Under the pieces are notes generated by a model. That model did not search any database, was not told the DNA's origin, and was given only the letters and a program-made list of their open reading frames with translations. A stretch of DNA of 64,000 bases from positions 1 to 64,000 of the forward strand of contig NZ_JBLWFK010000002.1 in NCBI RefSeq assembly GCF_048323675.1, in the 5' to 3' direction. Made by a program: the position numbers and the translations under genes. Shown here in pieces: positions 7,999 through 16,506 of this stretch; positions within the stretch are counted from its first letter, which is position 1, and each line of letters opens with the position of its first letter. The stretch is from Mangrovimicrobium sp048323675 (lineage in GTDB: Bacteria; Pseudomonadota; Gammaproteobacteria; Pseudomonadales; Halieaceae).

Positions 7999-9321
7999 AT
8001 GCAAAAAGACGATATGGTGATCATCAGCGTAGATGATCACATTTCCGAGCCCCCCGACATGTTCGACAAGCACCTGTCGGGCGAAGACCTCGCCACCGCG
8101 CCCAAGTTCGGTACCGATGCCAACGGCAAGAACTACTGGACCTACCAGGGCATGTACATGCCTTCCGTGGGCCTGAACGCGGTTGTCGGCCGTCCGCTGG
8201 AAGAGTACGGCATGGAGCCGAATTCCCTGGAGGAGATGCGCAAGGGCGTTTACAACGTGCATGAGCGCATCAACGACATGAACGTCAACGGTGTTGCCGC
8301 TTCCCTGAACTTCGGCACCGTGGTCGGGTTCGACGGCGGCCGGTTCCACAGGGCGCCGGACAAGGGCCTGGCCCTGAAGCACCTGCGCGCCTACAACGAC
8401 TGGCACGTCGACGAGTGGTGTGGCGCCTACCCCGGCCGTTTCATTCCCTGTGGCCTGCTGCCGACCTGGGACATGGACGCCACGGTCGAGGAAATCAAGC
8501 GCCTCGCCGCCAAGGGTTGCACCGCGGTGTCCCTGAACGAGAACCCCACCAAGCAGGACCTGCCGAGCATCCACAACGAGTACTGGAACCCCATGTACAA
8601 GGCGCTGGCGGAAAACAATATCGTGACCTGCCTGCACATCGGCGCCGGCAACCCGGTTCCCCACGCCTCCATGGAAACCCCGATCGAGGCCTGGATCACC
8701 ACCATGCCCCTGTCCAGTTCCGTGGGCGCGGCCGACTGGCTGCACCTCAAGGCCCTGTACGAGTACGACATGAAAATCGCCATGTCCGAAGCCAGCATCG
8801 GCTGGGTGCCTTACTTCATGGAGCGGGCGGACTTCTCCCACTCCCGCCACAAGTACTGGACCCACAACCACTTCGGCGGCATGCTGCCCAGCGAGCGCTT
8901 CAAGAAGCACTTCATGCTGTGCTTCATCGACGACGCCTATGGCCTGCAGAACCTCGACAAGCTCAACGAGGACCTGGTGGCCTACGAGTGCGACTACCCG
9001 CACTCCGACACCCTGTGGCCCGACTGCCCCGAACACCTCTGGGAGCAGTGCAAGCACCTGACCGACGAGCAGATCAACAAGATCACCCACATCAACGCTA
9101 TGAACTGGTTCAGCTTCGATCCCTTCAAGACCCAGAAGAAAGAAGAGTTGACTGTGGGTGCACTGCGTGCCAGGGCCAAGGCTGACGGTGTGGATACCAC
9201 GCCAACTTCCCTGTCCGGAGAAAAACCGCTGGACGGTGAAGAACGCCGCATCACTTCCGGCGACCTGGCGCGGATGTTCGCGCATCACGCTGAGGAAGGA
9301 AAACAAAAAGCCGCGGGCTGA
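7999..9321 (+). CDS. Amidohydrolase-2 family metal-dependent hydrolase/decarboxylase
   Basis: A 440-residue TIM-barrel protein of the amidohydrolase-related (PF04909) family. The N-terminal metal motif is modified to SVDDHISEP, followed later by CLHIGAGNP (His), SEASIGWVP and the C-terminal CDYPHSDTLWPD, which carries the usual metal-binding Asp. Relatives decarboxylate or hydrate cyclic acids. The ATG follows TGGAGGAAG closely. It lies 79 nt after the DUF2889 gene and is closed by a strong terminator, so it is probably the last gene of the DUF35 operon. Confidence 0.88.
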   Translation: MQKDDMVIISVDDHISEPPDMFDKHLSGEDLATAPKFGTDANGKNYWTYQGMYMPSVGLNAVVGRPLEEYGMEPNSLEEMRKGVYNVHERINDMNVNGVAASLNFGTVVGFDGGRFHRAPDKGLALKHLRAYNDWHVDEWCGAYPGRFIPCGLLPTWDMDATVEEIKRLAAKGCTAVSLNENPTKQDLPSIHNEYWNPMYKALAENNIVTCLHIGAGNPVPHASMETPIEAWITTMPLSSSVGAADWLHLKALYEYDMKIAMSEASIGWVPYFMERADFSHSRHKYWTHNHFGGMLPSERFKKHFMLCFIDDAYGLQNLDKLNEDLVAYECDYPHSDTLWPDCPEHLWEQCKHLTDEQINKITHINAMNWFSFDPFKTQKKEELTVGALRARAKADGVDTTPTSLSGEKPLDGEERRITSGDLARMFAHHAEEGKQKAAG

Positions 9322-9333
9322 TTGTTGACCAGG

Positions 9334-9368
9334 AAAACCCGGCGAGTTTGACTCGTCGGGTTTTTTTT
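9334..9368 (+). terminator. Rho-independent terminator after the amidohydrolase
   Basis: AAAACCCGGCGAG pairs with CTCGTCGGGTTTT (one G-U position) around a 4-nt loop, and is followed by eight T residues. Confidence 0.88.
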
Positions 9369-9689
9369 CTGTTTTATGTACGTATATTTGTAAAAATTAC
9401 TGACAATATGTTGGTTCATCTATTGACCTTCCACCCCTCGTTTAGGCAGCATGTGCGCGGTTTTATTCGGCCTGTCCGAACCCGGCAACACAGTGATTGC
9501 CAGGGACCATCAAACACCCCGTAAGAGGGTGCTCAGCAGTTCAGTAGGAACGACTGGCCGCCCAGGCGCATCGGGCGTCACAGTCAACCGAGTGGTACTC
9601 AAATCATCACCACTTTATTCAAGGTCCATGGCTTCCACAGCCAGGGCCTTGTTGTATTCGATTGCCTCGTCAATAAGAGATGTAGAGTT
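9369..9689. other. Leader region before the TonB-dependent receptor
   Basis: About 320 bp without a credible gene. The first 60 bp are AT-rich, the likely promoter zone of the receptor gene, but no convincing -35/-10 pair could be fixed. No riboswitch fold or operator was recognised. Confidence 0.4.
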
Positions 9690-12197
9690 ATGACTAAGAA
9701 TCAAACCGAAACCACCCACATCGCACGATCGTCATCCAATCGCCGTATGCGCGCAGCTATTGCAGCTGTCGTCGCCGCTACCGCGACCCAGGTTCCCCTC
9801 GCTTCGGCCCAGCAGTCCGGCTCCTCGGTCGTCTCGCTGGAAGAAGTCGTAGTTACCGCGCGTCGTCGCCAGGAGATTGCCCAGGACATTCCCGTCGCCG
9901 TCACCGCGATGAATGAGAACTTCCTGCGCGACCAGAACATAGGCGAACTGCGCGATGTCGGCCTGCACGTTCCGTCCCTGCGCTTCTCCGAAGGCGGTAC
10001 CGGCGTCAACACTCCGCTGGTTACCCTGCGCGGCCAGCGCCCCTCCACCGCGGGCCTGACCCTGGACGCGGCGGTTCCGCTGTACTTCGCAGAGGTTGTA
10101 ATGACGCCGACGGAAGGCACTAACCTCGCCATGTACGACCTGTCGAGCGTGCAGGTCCTGAAGGGTCCCCAGGGAACCCTGTTCGGCCGCAACAGCACCG
10201 GCGGCGCCATGATTCTTACTCCCCAGGCACCCGGCTACGAGTTCGGCGGCTACGCAGAGGTGAAGGTCGGCAACTACGACCTGCTGCAACTCGAAGGCGC
10301 GGTGGACCTGCCGGTCAGCGACACCCTGCAGTTTCGCCTCGCCGGCCGTAAACTGGAGCGCGATGGCTACCAGAGCAATATCGCGGACAACCCCTTCGCC
10401 GAAGACGATTACTTCTGGGATGAGGACTCCTACGGCGTGCGTGTCAGCATGGCCTGGCAGCCGACCGACAGCCTGAGCAACAATCTGGTTGTGTCCTACG
10501 ACGAGAACGACGCCATGGCGCGTGTTCCCACCCCGGCGTTTTTCAACCACTCTGCGGGCCTGGCCGTCATCTACGACCTGATCCACAACCAGAATGGCGA
10601 AATTGACGAGGCTTTCGCCGCGCAGGCCGGACGTGACTGGAAGACCCTGGAGGCCGACCTCAATGCTCCCGACCGCGTTGAAAACACGTTCCTGTCGAAC
10701 ATCACTGAACTGGAACTGAACGACAGCGTCACCGTGAAAAACGTTTTCGGTTATCGTGAAGTTGTTACCGAAAACACCACCGACGCCGACGGCACTGCCG
10801 TGCCCCTCTTCGGCGGTATTACTTCCACGACTCTGCCGTACACCATCGATCCGATTCTCCGGGACATGGACGCCAAGCAGTACAGCGAAGAACTCCAGCT
10901 GCTGGGCGATTCCTTCGGCGGCGACCTGGAGTGGCTGGTCGGCGCCTTCTGGATGAAGATGGAAGGCAACGAGAAATACCCCAACCAGATCGCCGGTGCG
11001 AATCCGAACTACACGGGCCCGAACGTGCCTCCGTTGAGTACAATAGCAGCTCAGGGTTACCTGCAGACCTCGCCGTGGGCGGAAGTGGAGAACGAAGCCT
11101 GGTCCATATTCGGTGAGGGTACCTACACCTTCAACGCCGAATGGTCGCTGACGGTTGGCGCGCGCTACACCCAGGACGACCGCTCCCTGGTGGCAAAGAA
11201 CTGGGCGTTCGACACCGATCGCAGCTCGCCGCAGTACGGTACTTTCCACTGCGCAATGCGTGACGACAACAACGTCTACCTGCCGGACGATGCCTGTTTC
11301 CGCAAGGAAAACGAGACCTTCGACTCGCCCACCGGCCGCCTGTCCCTGAACTGGACCCCGATGGACGAAATGCTGGTTTACGCCAGCGTCGCCAACGGCT
11401 ACCGTACCGGTGGTTTCAACGAGCGTGGCACCAACAGCTTCAGCCTGCAGCCCTTCGATGAAGAGACTGTACTGAACTACGAGCTGGGCCTGAAATCCGA
11501 CTGGATCATCGCCGGTATGCCGGTGCGCGCCAACCTGGCCGCCTACCGCCAGGATTACCAGGACATCCAGAAGACCGTATCCGGTAACAACCCGTCCACC
11601 GGCAACTTCGAGACCTACACCATCAACGCCGCAGAAGCGACCATTGATGGCTTTGAAATCGACCTGACCGTTGCCCCCTTCGATGGCCTGACCCTGACCG
11701 CCGGCTACTCCTACGTGGACGCGAGCTACGACGACTGGCCCCGCGACGTGCGTTTCCCCAACGGCGAAGTGGTTACTGTCGACTACTCACAGGCTAATTT
11801 CACCTACGTTCCGGAAAACACTGCGACAGGTACGATCAGCTACTACCTGCCCGTGGATGCCCAGTACGGTGACATCAGCGTGATGGCCAGCGTGTACTGG
11901 CAGGACGAGATGTACACCAACGACGACGGCTGGCTGTGGCCGGATCTCGGCTGGGCCGAAGAAGACCTGGCGGGCGCGCTGGATACCCTGAAGACCGACT
12001 CCTACGCGGTATGGAACTTCCGTATCGATTGGCGTTCGATCATGGGCAGCGAACTCGACGCGGCGGCCTTCATCAACAATGCGTTTGACGAAGACTACGT
12101 CACCGGTGGCCTGAGCGTACCGGAAGACCTGGGTATCGTGGCCAACACCTACGGCCCGCCGCGCATCTTCGGTGCATCCGTGCGCTACAACTTCTAA
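9690..12197 (+). CDS. TonB-dependent outer-membrane receptor
   Basis: 835 residues. The N-terminus has a basic stretch and an Ala-rich signal peptide (cleavage likely after PLASA), then the TonB box EEVVVTARR at about 51-59, a plug domain with LKGPQGTLFGRNSTGGA near 155-171, and a long beta-barrel ending in the aromatic VRYNF typical of outer-membrane proteins. The full length matches the sterol/polyaromatic-associated receptors of marine gammaproteobacteria. It stands alone between two terminators. The likely role is energised uptake of a poorly soluble substrate of the surrounding catabolic genes; the ligand is unknown. Confidence 0.95.
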   Translation: MTKNQTETTHIARSSSNRRMRAAIAAVVAATATQVPLASAQQSGSSVVSLEEVVVTARRRQEIAQDIPVAVTAMNENFLRDQNIGELRDVGLHVPSLRFSEGGTGVNTPLVTLRGQRPSTAGLTLDAAVPLYFAEVVMTPTEGTNLAMYDLSSVQVLKGPQGTLFGRNSTGGAMILTPQAPGYEFGGYAEVKVGNYDLLQLEGAVDLPVSDTLQFRLAGRKLERDGYQSNIADNPFAEDDYFWDEDSYGVRVSMAWQPTDSLSNNLVVSYDENDAMARVPTPAFFNHSAGLAVIYDLIHNQNGEIDEAFAAQAGRDWKTLEADLNAPDRVENTFLSNITELELNDSVTVKNVFGYREVVTENTTDADGTAVPLFGGITSTTLPYTIDPILRDMDAKQYSEELQLLGDSFGGDLEWLVGAFWMKMEGNEKYPNQIAGANPNYTGPNVPPLSTIAAQGYLQTSPWAEVENEAWSIFGEGTYTFNAEWSLTVGARYTQDDRSLVAKNWAFDTDRSSPQYGTFHCAMRDDNNVYLPDDACFRKENETFDSPTGRLSLNWTPMDEMLVYASVANGYRTGGFNERGTNSFSLQPFDEETVLNYELGLKSDWIIAGMPVRANLAAYRQDYQDIQKTVSGNNPSTGNFETYTINAAEATIDGFEIDLTVAPFDGLTLTAGYSYVDASYDDWPRDVRFPNGEVVTVDYSQANFTYVPENTATGTISYYLPVDAQYGDISVMASVYWQDEMYTNDDGWLWPDLGWAEEDLAGALDTLKTDSYAVWNFRIDWRSIMGSELDAAAFINNAFDEDYVTGGLSVPEDLGIVANTYGPPRIFGASVRYNF

Positions 12198-12212
12198 ATT
12201 TGTAGTACTTCG

Positions 12213-12238
12213 AAATGGCGCCTTCGGGCGCCATTTTT
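12213..12238 (+). terminator. Rho-independent terminator after the TonB receptor
   Basis: AAATGGCGCC, TTCG tetraloop, GGCGCCATTT and further T residues: a textbook terminator. Confidence 0.92.
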
Positions 12239-12293
12239 GTTTCCGGGCCCGGCTGTCGCAGCCGGGGCAGGGCGACTGTTACCAGACTGTCAC

Positions 12294-12333
12294 TTGATCG
12301 TGAAGACATGCCAGCATAATATAAGCATGCTTA
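12294..12333 (+). promoter_or_regulatory. marR promoter with palindromic operator
   Basis: TTGATC (12294-12299), 17 nt, TAATAT (12317-12322). A perfect 12-bp palindrome, TAAGCATGCTTA (12322-12333), immediately follows and overlaps the expected start point. Such a site is typical for autorepression by a MarR dimer. Sequence seen directly; binding inferred. Confidence 0.6.
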
Positions 12334-12347
12334 ATTAAAGGTGGCTT

Positions 12348-12782
12348 ATGGAAGACAGTATCGGATCAGTGCTGGCGGATGTGTCGCGGCTGATGCGCCG
12401 CTCGTTCGACGAACGGGCGCGCAGTATCGGCGTCACCCGCGCCCAGTGGCAGGTGCTGACCATGTTGCGCCGCCATGAGGGTATTCGCCAGGGCGGCCTC
12501 GCCGACCTGCTCGACGTCGAGCCGATAACCCTGTGCCGCATGGTCGACCGCCTGCAGGAAGCCGAGCTCGTCGAACGGCGCCGGGATCCCGCCGACCGGC
12601 GGATCTGGCGGCTCTATCTCCGGGGCAAGGCCCGCGACCTGCTGGCGGAGCTGCAACCGCTGGCGGACGCCGTAATGGCCGAGATGCTCGAGGGCATCAA
12701 CCAGAAAGAGCGCAATTCGCTGCGCCTCTCCCTTGAAAAACTGCGCCAGAACCTGTCCCGGCGCACAGTGGAAGAGGCCTGA
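12348..12782 (+). CDS. MarR-family transcriptional regulator (EmrR-like)
   Basis: 144 residues with the winged-helix core: recognition segment VEPITLCRMVDRLQEAELVE at about 55-74 and the wing DPADRRIWRLYL. Size and architecture fit MarR/EmrR. It is the first gene of an operon with an EmrA-like and an EmrB-like gene, the classical arrangement in which the repressor senses the exported compound. AAAGGTGG lies just before the ATG, and a perfect palindrome overlaps its promoter. Confidence 0.92.
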   Translation: MEDSIGSVLADVSRLMRRSFDERARSIGVTRAQWQVLTMLRRHEGIRQGGLADLLDVEPITLCRMVDRLQEAELVERRRDPADRRIWRLYLRGKARDLLAELQPLADAVMAEMLEGINQKERNSLRLSLEKLRQNLSRRTVEEA

Positions 12783-12845
12783 CGCCGATAACCATTTCCC
12801 GGGCTCCGGATTGAGAGCCCGCAAAGTAAATCAGGAGTACACCAA

Positions 12846-13844
12846 TTGCCCGGTCCCGTTCGACGAATGCTACTGATGCTGGTTGGCCCGCTGCTGCTCG
12901 GGTTGGCGGCGCTGTCCTATTACCTGCTGACAGCGCGCTATGTCAGCACGGAGAACGCCTATATCCACCAGGACAAGATTTCCATCAGTGCGGAGGTGGG
13001 GGGCAGGATCGTCGAAGTCGGTGTACGTGAAAACCAGCGCGTACTGGAGGGTGACCTCCTGTTCCGCATCGATCCGGAACCCTATCGCCTGGCGGTCGCC
13101 GAAGCGAGGGCGGAACTGGCCGCGGCGCGCGCCAGGGTGGAAGAGCTGCAGACGGTGTACGACACCTCCAGTGTGCAGATCGACAATGCCGAGGAAGACA
13201 TCGCCTACTACGCGAAGGAGTTCAAGCGCCAGCAGGAGCTGGTCACTACCCGCGTCAGCACCGAGGCTTCCCTGCAGGCCGCGGAGCACGATCTGGCGGA
13301 GGCCCGGACCAAGCTGGCCAGCGCCCGGGCCGAGGCAAGCCGTGCACTGGCGGCCCTGTCCACCGGGGGCGAGGAGGGCGGTGGCAACCCCGATGTGCGG
13401 GCCGCCGAGGTACGCCTCGCACAGGCAGAACTCAATCTCCGGCGCACCGAAATCCGCGCGCCGGTCAATGGCATTGTCAGCCAGACCGACCGGTTGCAAC
13501 CCGGGCAGTTGATGGTGCAGAGCCTGCCGGCGGTTACCATCGTGAAAAACGACAGCAGCTGGGTAGAGGCGAATTTCAAGGAAACCGACCTGTCCCGCAT
13601 GCGGGTGGGTCAGGCGGCGACGGTCAAGGTGGATACCTACCCGGGACTCGAACTCGCTGCGCACGTGGAGAGTATCGGCGCGGGGACGGCGTCCGAGTTC
13701 GCCATCATTCCAGCCCAGAACGCCAACGCCAACTGGGTCAAGGTGACCCAGCGGATACCGGTCCGTATCGCCATCGATGACCGGCCGGAACAACAACTGA
13801 TCGCGGGGCAGTCGGTGCATGTCCGAGTCGATATCGGCGAATAA
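12846..13844 (+). CDS. HlyD/EmrA-type periplasmic adaptor of an efflux pump
   Basis: 332 residues. The start is a TTG with AGGAG 8 nt upstream; the next in-frame ATG lies 7 codons later without a comparable site. An N-terminal membrane anchor (about 8-27) is followed by a lipoyl-like half (ISAEVGGRIVEVGVRENQRV), a coiled-coil hairpin (about 85-165), the second lipoyl half (IRAPVNGIVSQ) and a beta-barrel domain (SWVEANFKETDLSRM). It links the inner-membrane EmrB-like transporter to an outer-membrane channel not encoded here. The downstream transporter gene overlaps it by 26 nt. Confidence 0.92.
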   Translation: MPGPVRRMLLMLVGPLLLGLAALSYYLLTARYVSTENAYIHQDKISISAEVGGRIVEVGVRENQRVLEGDLLFRIDPEPYRLAVAEARAELAAARARVEELQTVYDTSSVQIDNAEEDIAYYAKEFKRQQELVTTRVSTEASLQAAEHDLAEARTKLASARAEASRALAALSTGGEEGGGNPDVRAAEVRLAQAELNLRRTEIRAPVNGIVSQTDRLQPGQLMVQSLPAVTIVKNDSSWVEANFKETDLSRMRVGQAATVKVDTYPGLELAAHVESIGAGTASEFAIIPAQNANANWVKVTQRIPVRIAIDDRPEQQLIAGQSVHVRVDIGE

Positions 13845-15405
13845 GCCCGAAACCCACCGCGAGCTTGATCCCGCGGAGGACAGGGCCACACTGGAGACAC
13901 CCCACCGCGCGCTGCTGATGGTCGCGGTAATGGGCGTGTCGATTATCCAGTTCCTCGATGCGACCATCGCCAATGTCGCGCTGCCACATATGCAGGCCAG
14001 CCTCGGCGCCTCCATGGATACGGTCGCCTGGGTGCTGACCAGCTATATCATCGCGACAGTGCTGGTGACACCGGCGGTGGGCTGGGTATCGGACCGGCTC
14101 GGTTCGCGCCAGGTATTCCTCTGGGCTGTGGCCGGATTCCTGTTGACATCGATGCTCTGTGGCGCCGCCACCTCGCTGGCCCAGATGGTGTTTTTCCGCA
14201 CACTGCAGGGTTTTTGCGCCGCGTTTATCGGGCCGATGTCGCAAACCATCATGTACGACATCAATCCACCCAGCAAACAGCCCGCAGCCATTTCAATGTG
14301 GGGAATGGTGGTGATGATCGCGCCGATTACCGGCCCCATGCTCGGCGGCCTGATTACCGATACGCTTAACTGGCGCTGGATTTTCTACATCAACCTGCCG
14401 CTCGGTATTCCTACCCTGCTTATCCTGGCCTGGCTGTTGCCTTCGCGGCCCCGGGTGATCCGCGGACTCGATCGGCTGGGCTTCCTCGCGCTGGCCACGG
14501 CCCTGGTCTGCGTGCAGTTGATGCTCGATCGCGGCCAGAGCAAGGACTGGTTTACTTCCACGGAAATCCTGGTGGAATTGCTGATTGCGGGGGCCGCCTT
14601 CTGGGTTTTCTTCGTCCACACCTTCACCACGCGATCACCGCTGTTCTCCGCGGGATTGCTGCGCAACCGCAACTTTCTCGCGGCCTTCATGTTCATGTTC
14701 GTGCTTGGAGCGGCGAACATCGCCATCGCCTCGATCCAGCCGATCATGTTCCAGAATGTCTACGGCTACAGTGCCTGGGATACCGGGTTGCTGCTGATGC
14801 CGCGCGGAATCGGGGTGATGATCATGATGACCTTTGTCTCGCGGATCATGCACCGGGTCGACATCCGCTACCTCACCTGTGTGGGCCTGCTGATTGCGAG
14901 CTACGCGCTGTGGATGATGTCGCAGTGGGCGCTGGACATGGGCCGTGGGCCGATCCTGCTCGCCGGCTTCGTCCAGGGGCTGGGGCTCGGCCTGACCTTT
15001 ACGCCGATGAACGTGGCGGCGTTTACCACGCTGAAGCCCGAGTACCGGCCGGACGCCGCAAGCCTGCTCAACCTGATGCGCAGTATCGGCGGCAGTTTCG
15101 GCATTTCCATCATGGTGACCTACATCTCCCGTACTACCCAGGTCAGCCATGCCGACATGGCCTCGGCGGTCACGTCCTACAATCTGCCCGGTATTGACCC
15201 GGCAACCATGGCCCTGCGCTTTGGCGAAATAGGGCCGGCATTCCTGGGATTGTTGAATATGGAGATGAGCCGGCAGGCGCTGATGATCGCCTACCTGGAC
15301 AATTTCTACGCAATGGCGATGCTGGTATTTGCGGTGGCGCTGAGTGTGCTGTTGTTCAAACCGATCCGGCTGCGCGGAGGCACAGCCGGCGGCCGGGGGC
15401 AGTAA
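13819..15405 (+). CDS. DHA2-family MFS drug exporter (EmrB-like)
   Basis: 528 residues with about 14 predicted membrane helices, as in the DHA2 family. Motif A is represented by GWVSDRLGSRQVF (about 88-100), and FLDATIANVALPHMQ in helix 1 is the DHA2 signature. It exports hydrophobic or amphipathic compounds by proton antiport with the adjacent EmrA-like adaptor, whose gene it overlaps by 26 nt. MarR control suggests induction by its substrates, perhaps toxic intermediates of the catabolic pathways. Confidence 0.94.
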   Translation: MSESISANKPETHRELDPAEDRATLETPHRALLMVAVMGVSIIQFLDATIANVALPHMQASLGASMDTVAWVLTSYIIATVLVTPAVGWVSDRLGSRQVFLWAVAGFLLTSMLCGAATSLAQMVFFRTLQGFCAAFIGPMSQTIMYDINPPSKQPAAISMWGMVVMIAPITGPMLGGLITDTLNWRWIFYINLPLGIPTLLILAWLLPSRPRVIRGLDRLGFLALATALVCVQLMLDRGQSKDWFTSTEILVELLIAGAAFWVFFVHTFTTRSPLFSAGLLRNRNFLAAFMFMFVLGAANIAIASIQPIMFQNVYGYSAWDTGLLLMPRGIGVMIMMTFVSRIMHRVDIRYLTCVGLLIASYALWMMSQWALDMGRGPILLAGFVQGLGLGLTFTPMNVAAFTTLKPEYRPDAASLLNLMRSIGGSFGISIMVTYISRTTQVSHADMASAVTSYNLPGIDPATMALRFGEIGPAFLGLLNMEMSRQALMIAYLDNFYAMAMLVFAVALSVLLFKPIRLRGGTAGGRGQ

Positions 15406-15414
15406 GCGGTGGGA

Positions 15415-15654
15415 TCAGCCGAGGGCGTCCGCGTCGGAAACCGTGGGCCGGCTTTCGCGCGTGGCGCGCATCACCTTGTTGGGTTCGCCGTAATCGCTGA
15501 TCTCGATATAGTCGACATATACCGCCTTGATTTCCGCGGCAAAGGGAAACTCCCCGAGCGAGGGGACGCGGTAGCTCACGGTGTCGCCAACCTTGAAGGT
15601 TTCCGGGTCGAAATTGAACGCATAGGGGCAGGAGCCGTCACCCATTCCCATCAT
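15415..15654 (-). CDS. Small hypothetical protein
   Basis: 79 residues. The start at 15654 (or the next codon, also ATG) is favoured by AGAGG about 9 nt upstream; longer starts lack such a site. The core reads VGDTVSYRVPSLGEFPFAAEI, suggesting a small beta-barrel/SH3-like fold with one cysteine. No signal peptide or membrane helix. It converges on the EmrB-like gene with a 9-nt gap and is divergent from the nitroreductase gene. I do not recognise the family. Confidence 0.6.
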   Translation of the reverse strand: MMGMGDGSCPYAFNFDPETFKVGDTVSYRVPSLGEFPFAAEIKAVYVDYIEISDYGEPNKVMRATRESRPTVSDADALG

Positions 15655-15797
15655 GATCTTATACCTCTGTTGTCTGTAGGGCAGGCGGTTGAGTCTAGGG
15701 GAAAGCGGGAACAGGCTCAAGTTGGCGATGATTCAGTTTTTCCCCGAAACCGTGCAATTTTTGGCATACAGTAACTTACAGGAACAGAGGACAGTTT

Positions 15798-16469
15798 ATG
15801 CAGTCGATGTCGGTCACCCAGGCAGTAACGTCACGCCGTACCGTGCGCGCCTTTCTCGATACCCCGGTACCGCTGGAGGTTATCAGGCGGGTACTGGATA
15901 CCGCGCGAATGGCGCCATCGGGATGCAATTTCCAGCCCTGGGAGGCCACGGTGCTGACCGGGGGACCCCTCAGTGAATTGCAGGGCCTGATGCGGCAGTC
16001 ACCCATGCAGGACCCGCCCGAGTACGCGATCCAGCCGCGGGATATCCCGGCGATGTACACCGACCGGTTGGTGCAAATGGGTGCAAAGCAGTACGCGGCG
16101 ATGGGGGTCGCCCGGGACGACACTGAGGCGCGCCAGGCGAAGATCATGGAAAACGTCGTGTCCTTCGGCGCACCGGTATTGCTGCTCTGCTATTTTCCCC
16201 GGGTGATGGGGCCGCCCCAGTGGTCGGATGTGGGCATGTGGCTGCAGACAATCATGCTGCTGTTACGGGAGGCGGGGCTGGACAGTTGCCCGCAGGAATT
16301 CCTTTCGATGTACGCGCGGCTGATCAAGGAATTTATCGGCGTCGACGATACAACGCATGTTTTTTTCTGCGGTATGGGCATAGGTTACCGTGATCCGGAA
16401 GCCCCGGTGAACAACTTCGAGCGCGGCCGTGTTCCGCTGGATGAACAGGTGCGTTTTGCCGGCTTCTGA
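15798..16469 (+). CDS. Nitroreductase-family FMN oxidoreductase
   Basis: 223 residues. The N-terminal SRRTVRAFLDTPVP (FMN-phosphate-binding Arg cluster) and ARMAPSGCNFQPWE near 35-48 are diagnostic, and the C-terminal GMGIGYRDPEAPVNNFERGR matches the FMN-binding end of the family. It acts as a dimer on nitroaromatics, quinones or unsaturated carbonyl compounds. AGAGGA lies 6 nt before the ATG. The molybdopterin enzyme gene follows after 37 nt, so the two are probably co-transcribed. Confidence 0.92.
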   Translation: MQSMSVTQAVTSRRTVRAFLDTPVPLEVIRRVLDTARMAPSGCNFQPWEATVLTGGPLSELQGLMRQSPMQDPPEYAIQPRDIPAMYTDRLVQMGAKQYAAMGVARDDTEARQAKIMENVVSFGAPVLLLCYFPRVMGPPQWSDVGMWLQTIMLLLREAGLDSCPQEFLSMYARLIKEFIGVDDTTHVFFCGMGIGYRDPEAPVNNFERGRVPLDEQVRFAGF

Positions 16470-16506
16470 CCGGCACGCCTGATACTACCCGAGGATTTCC
16501 CCAATA

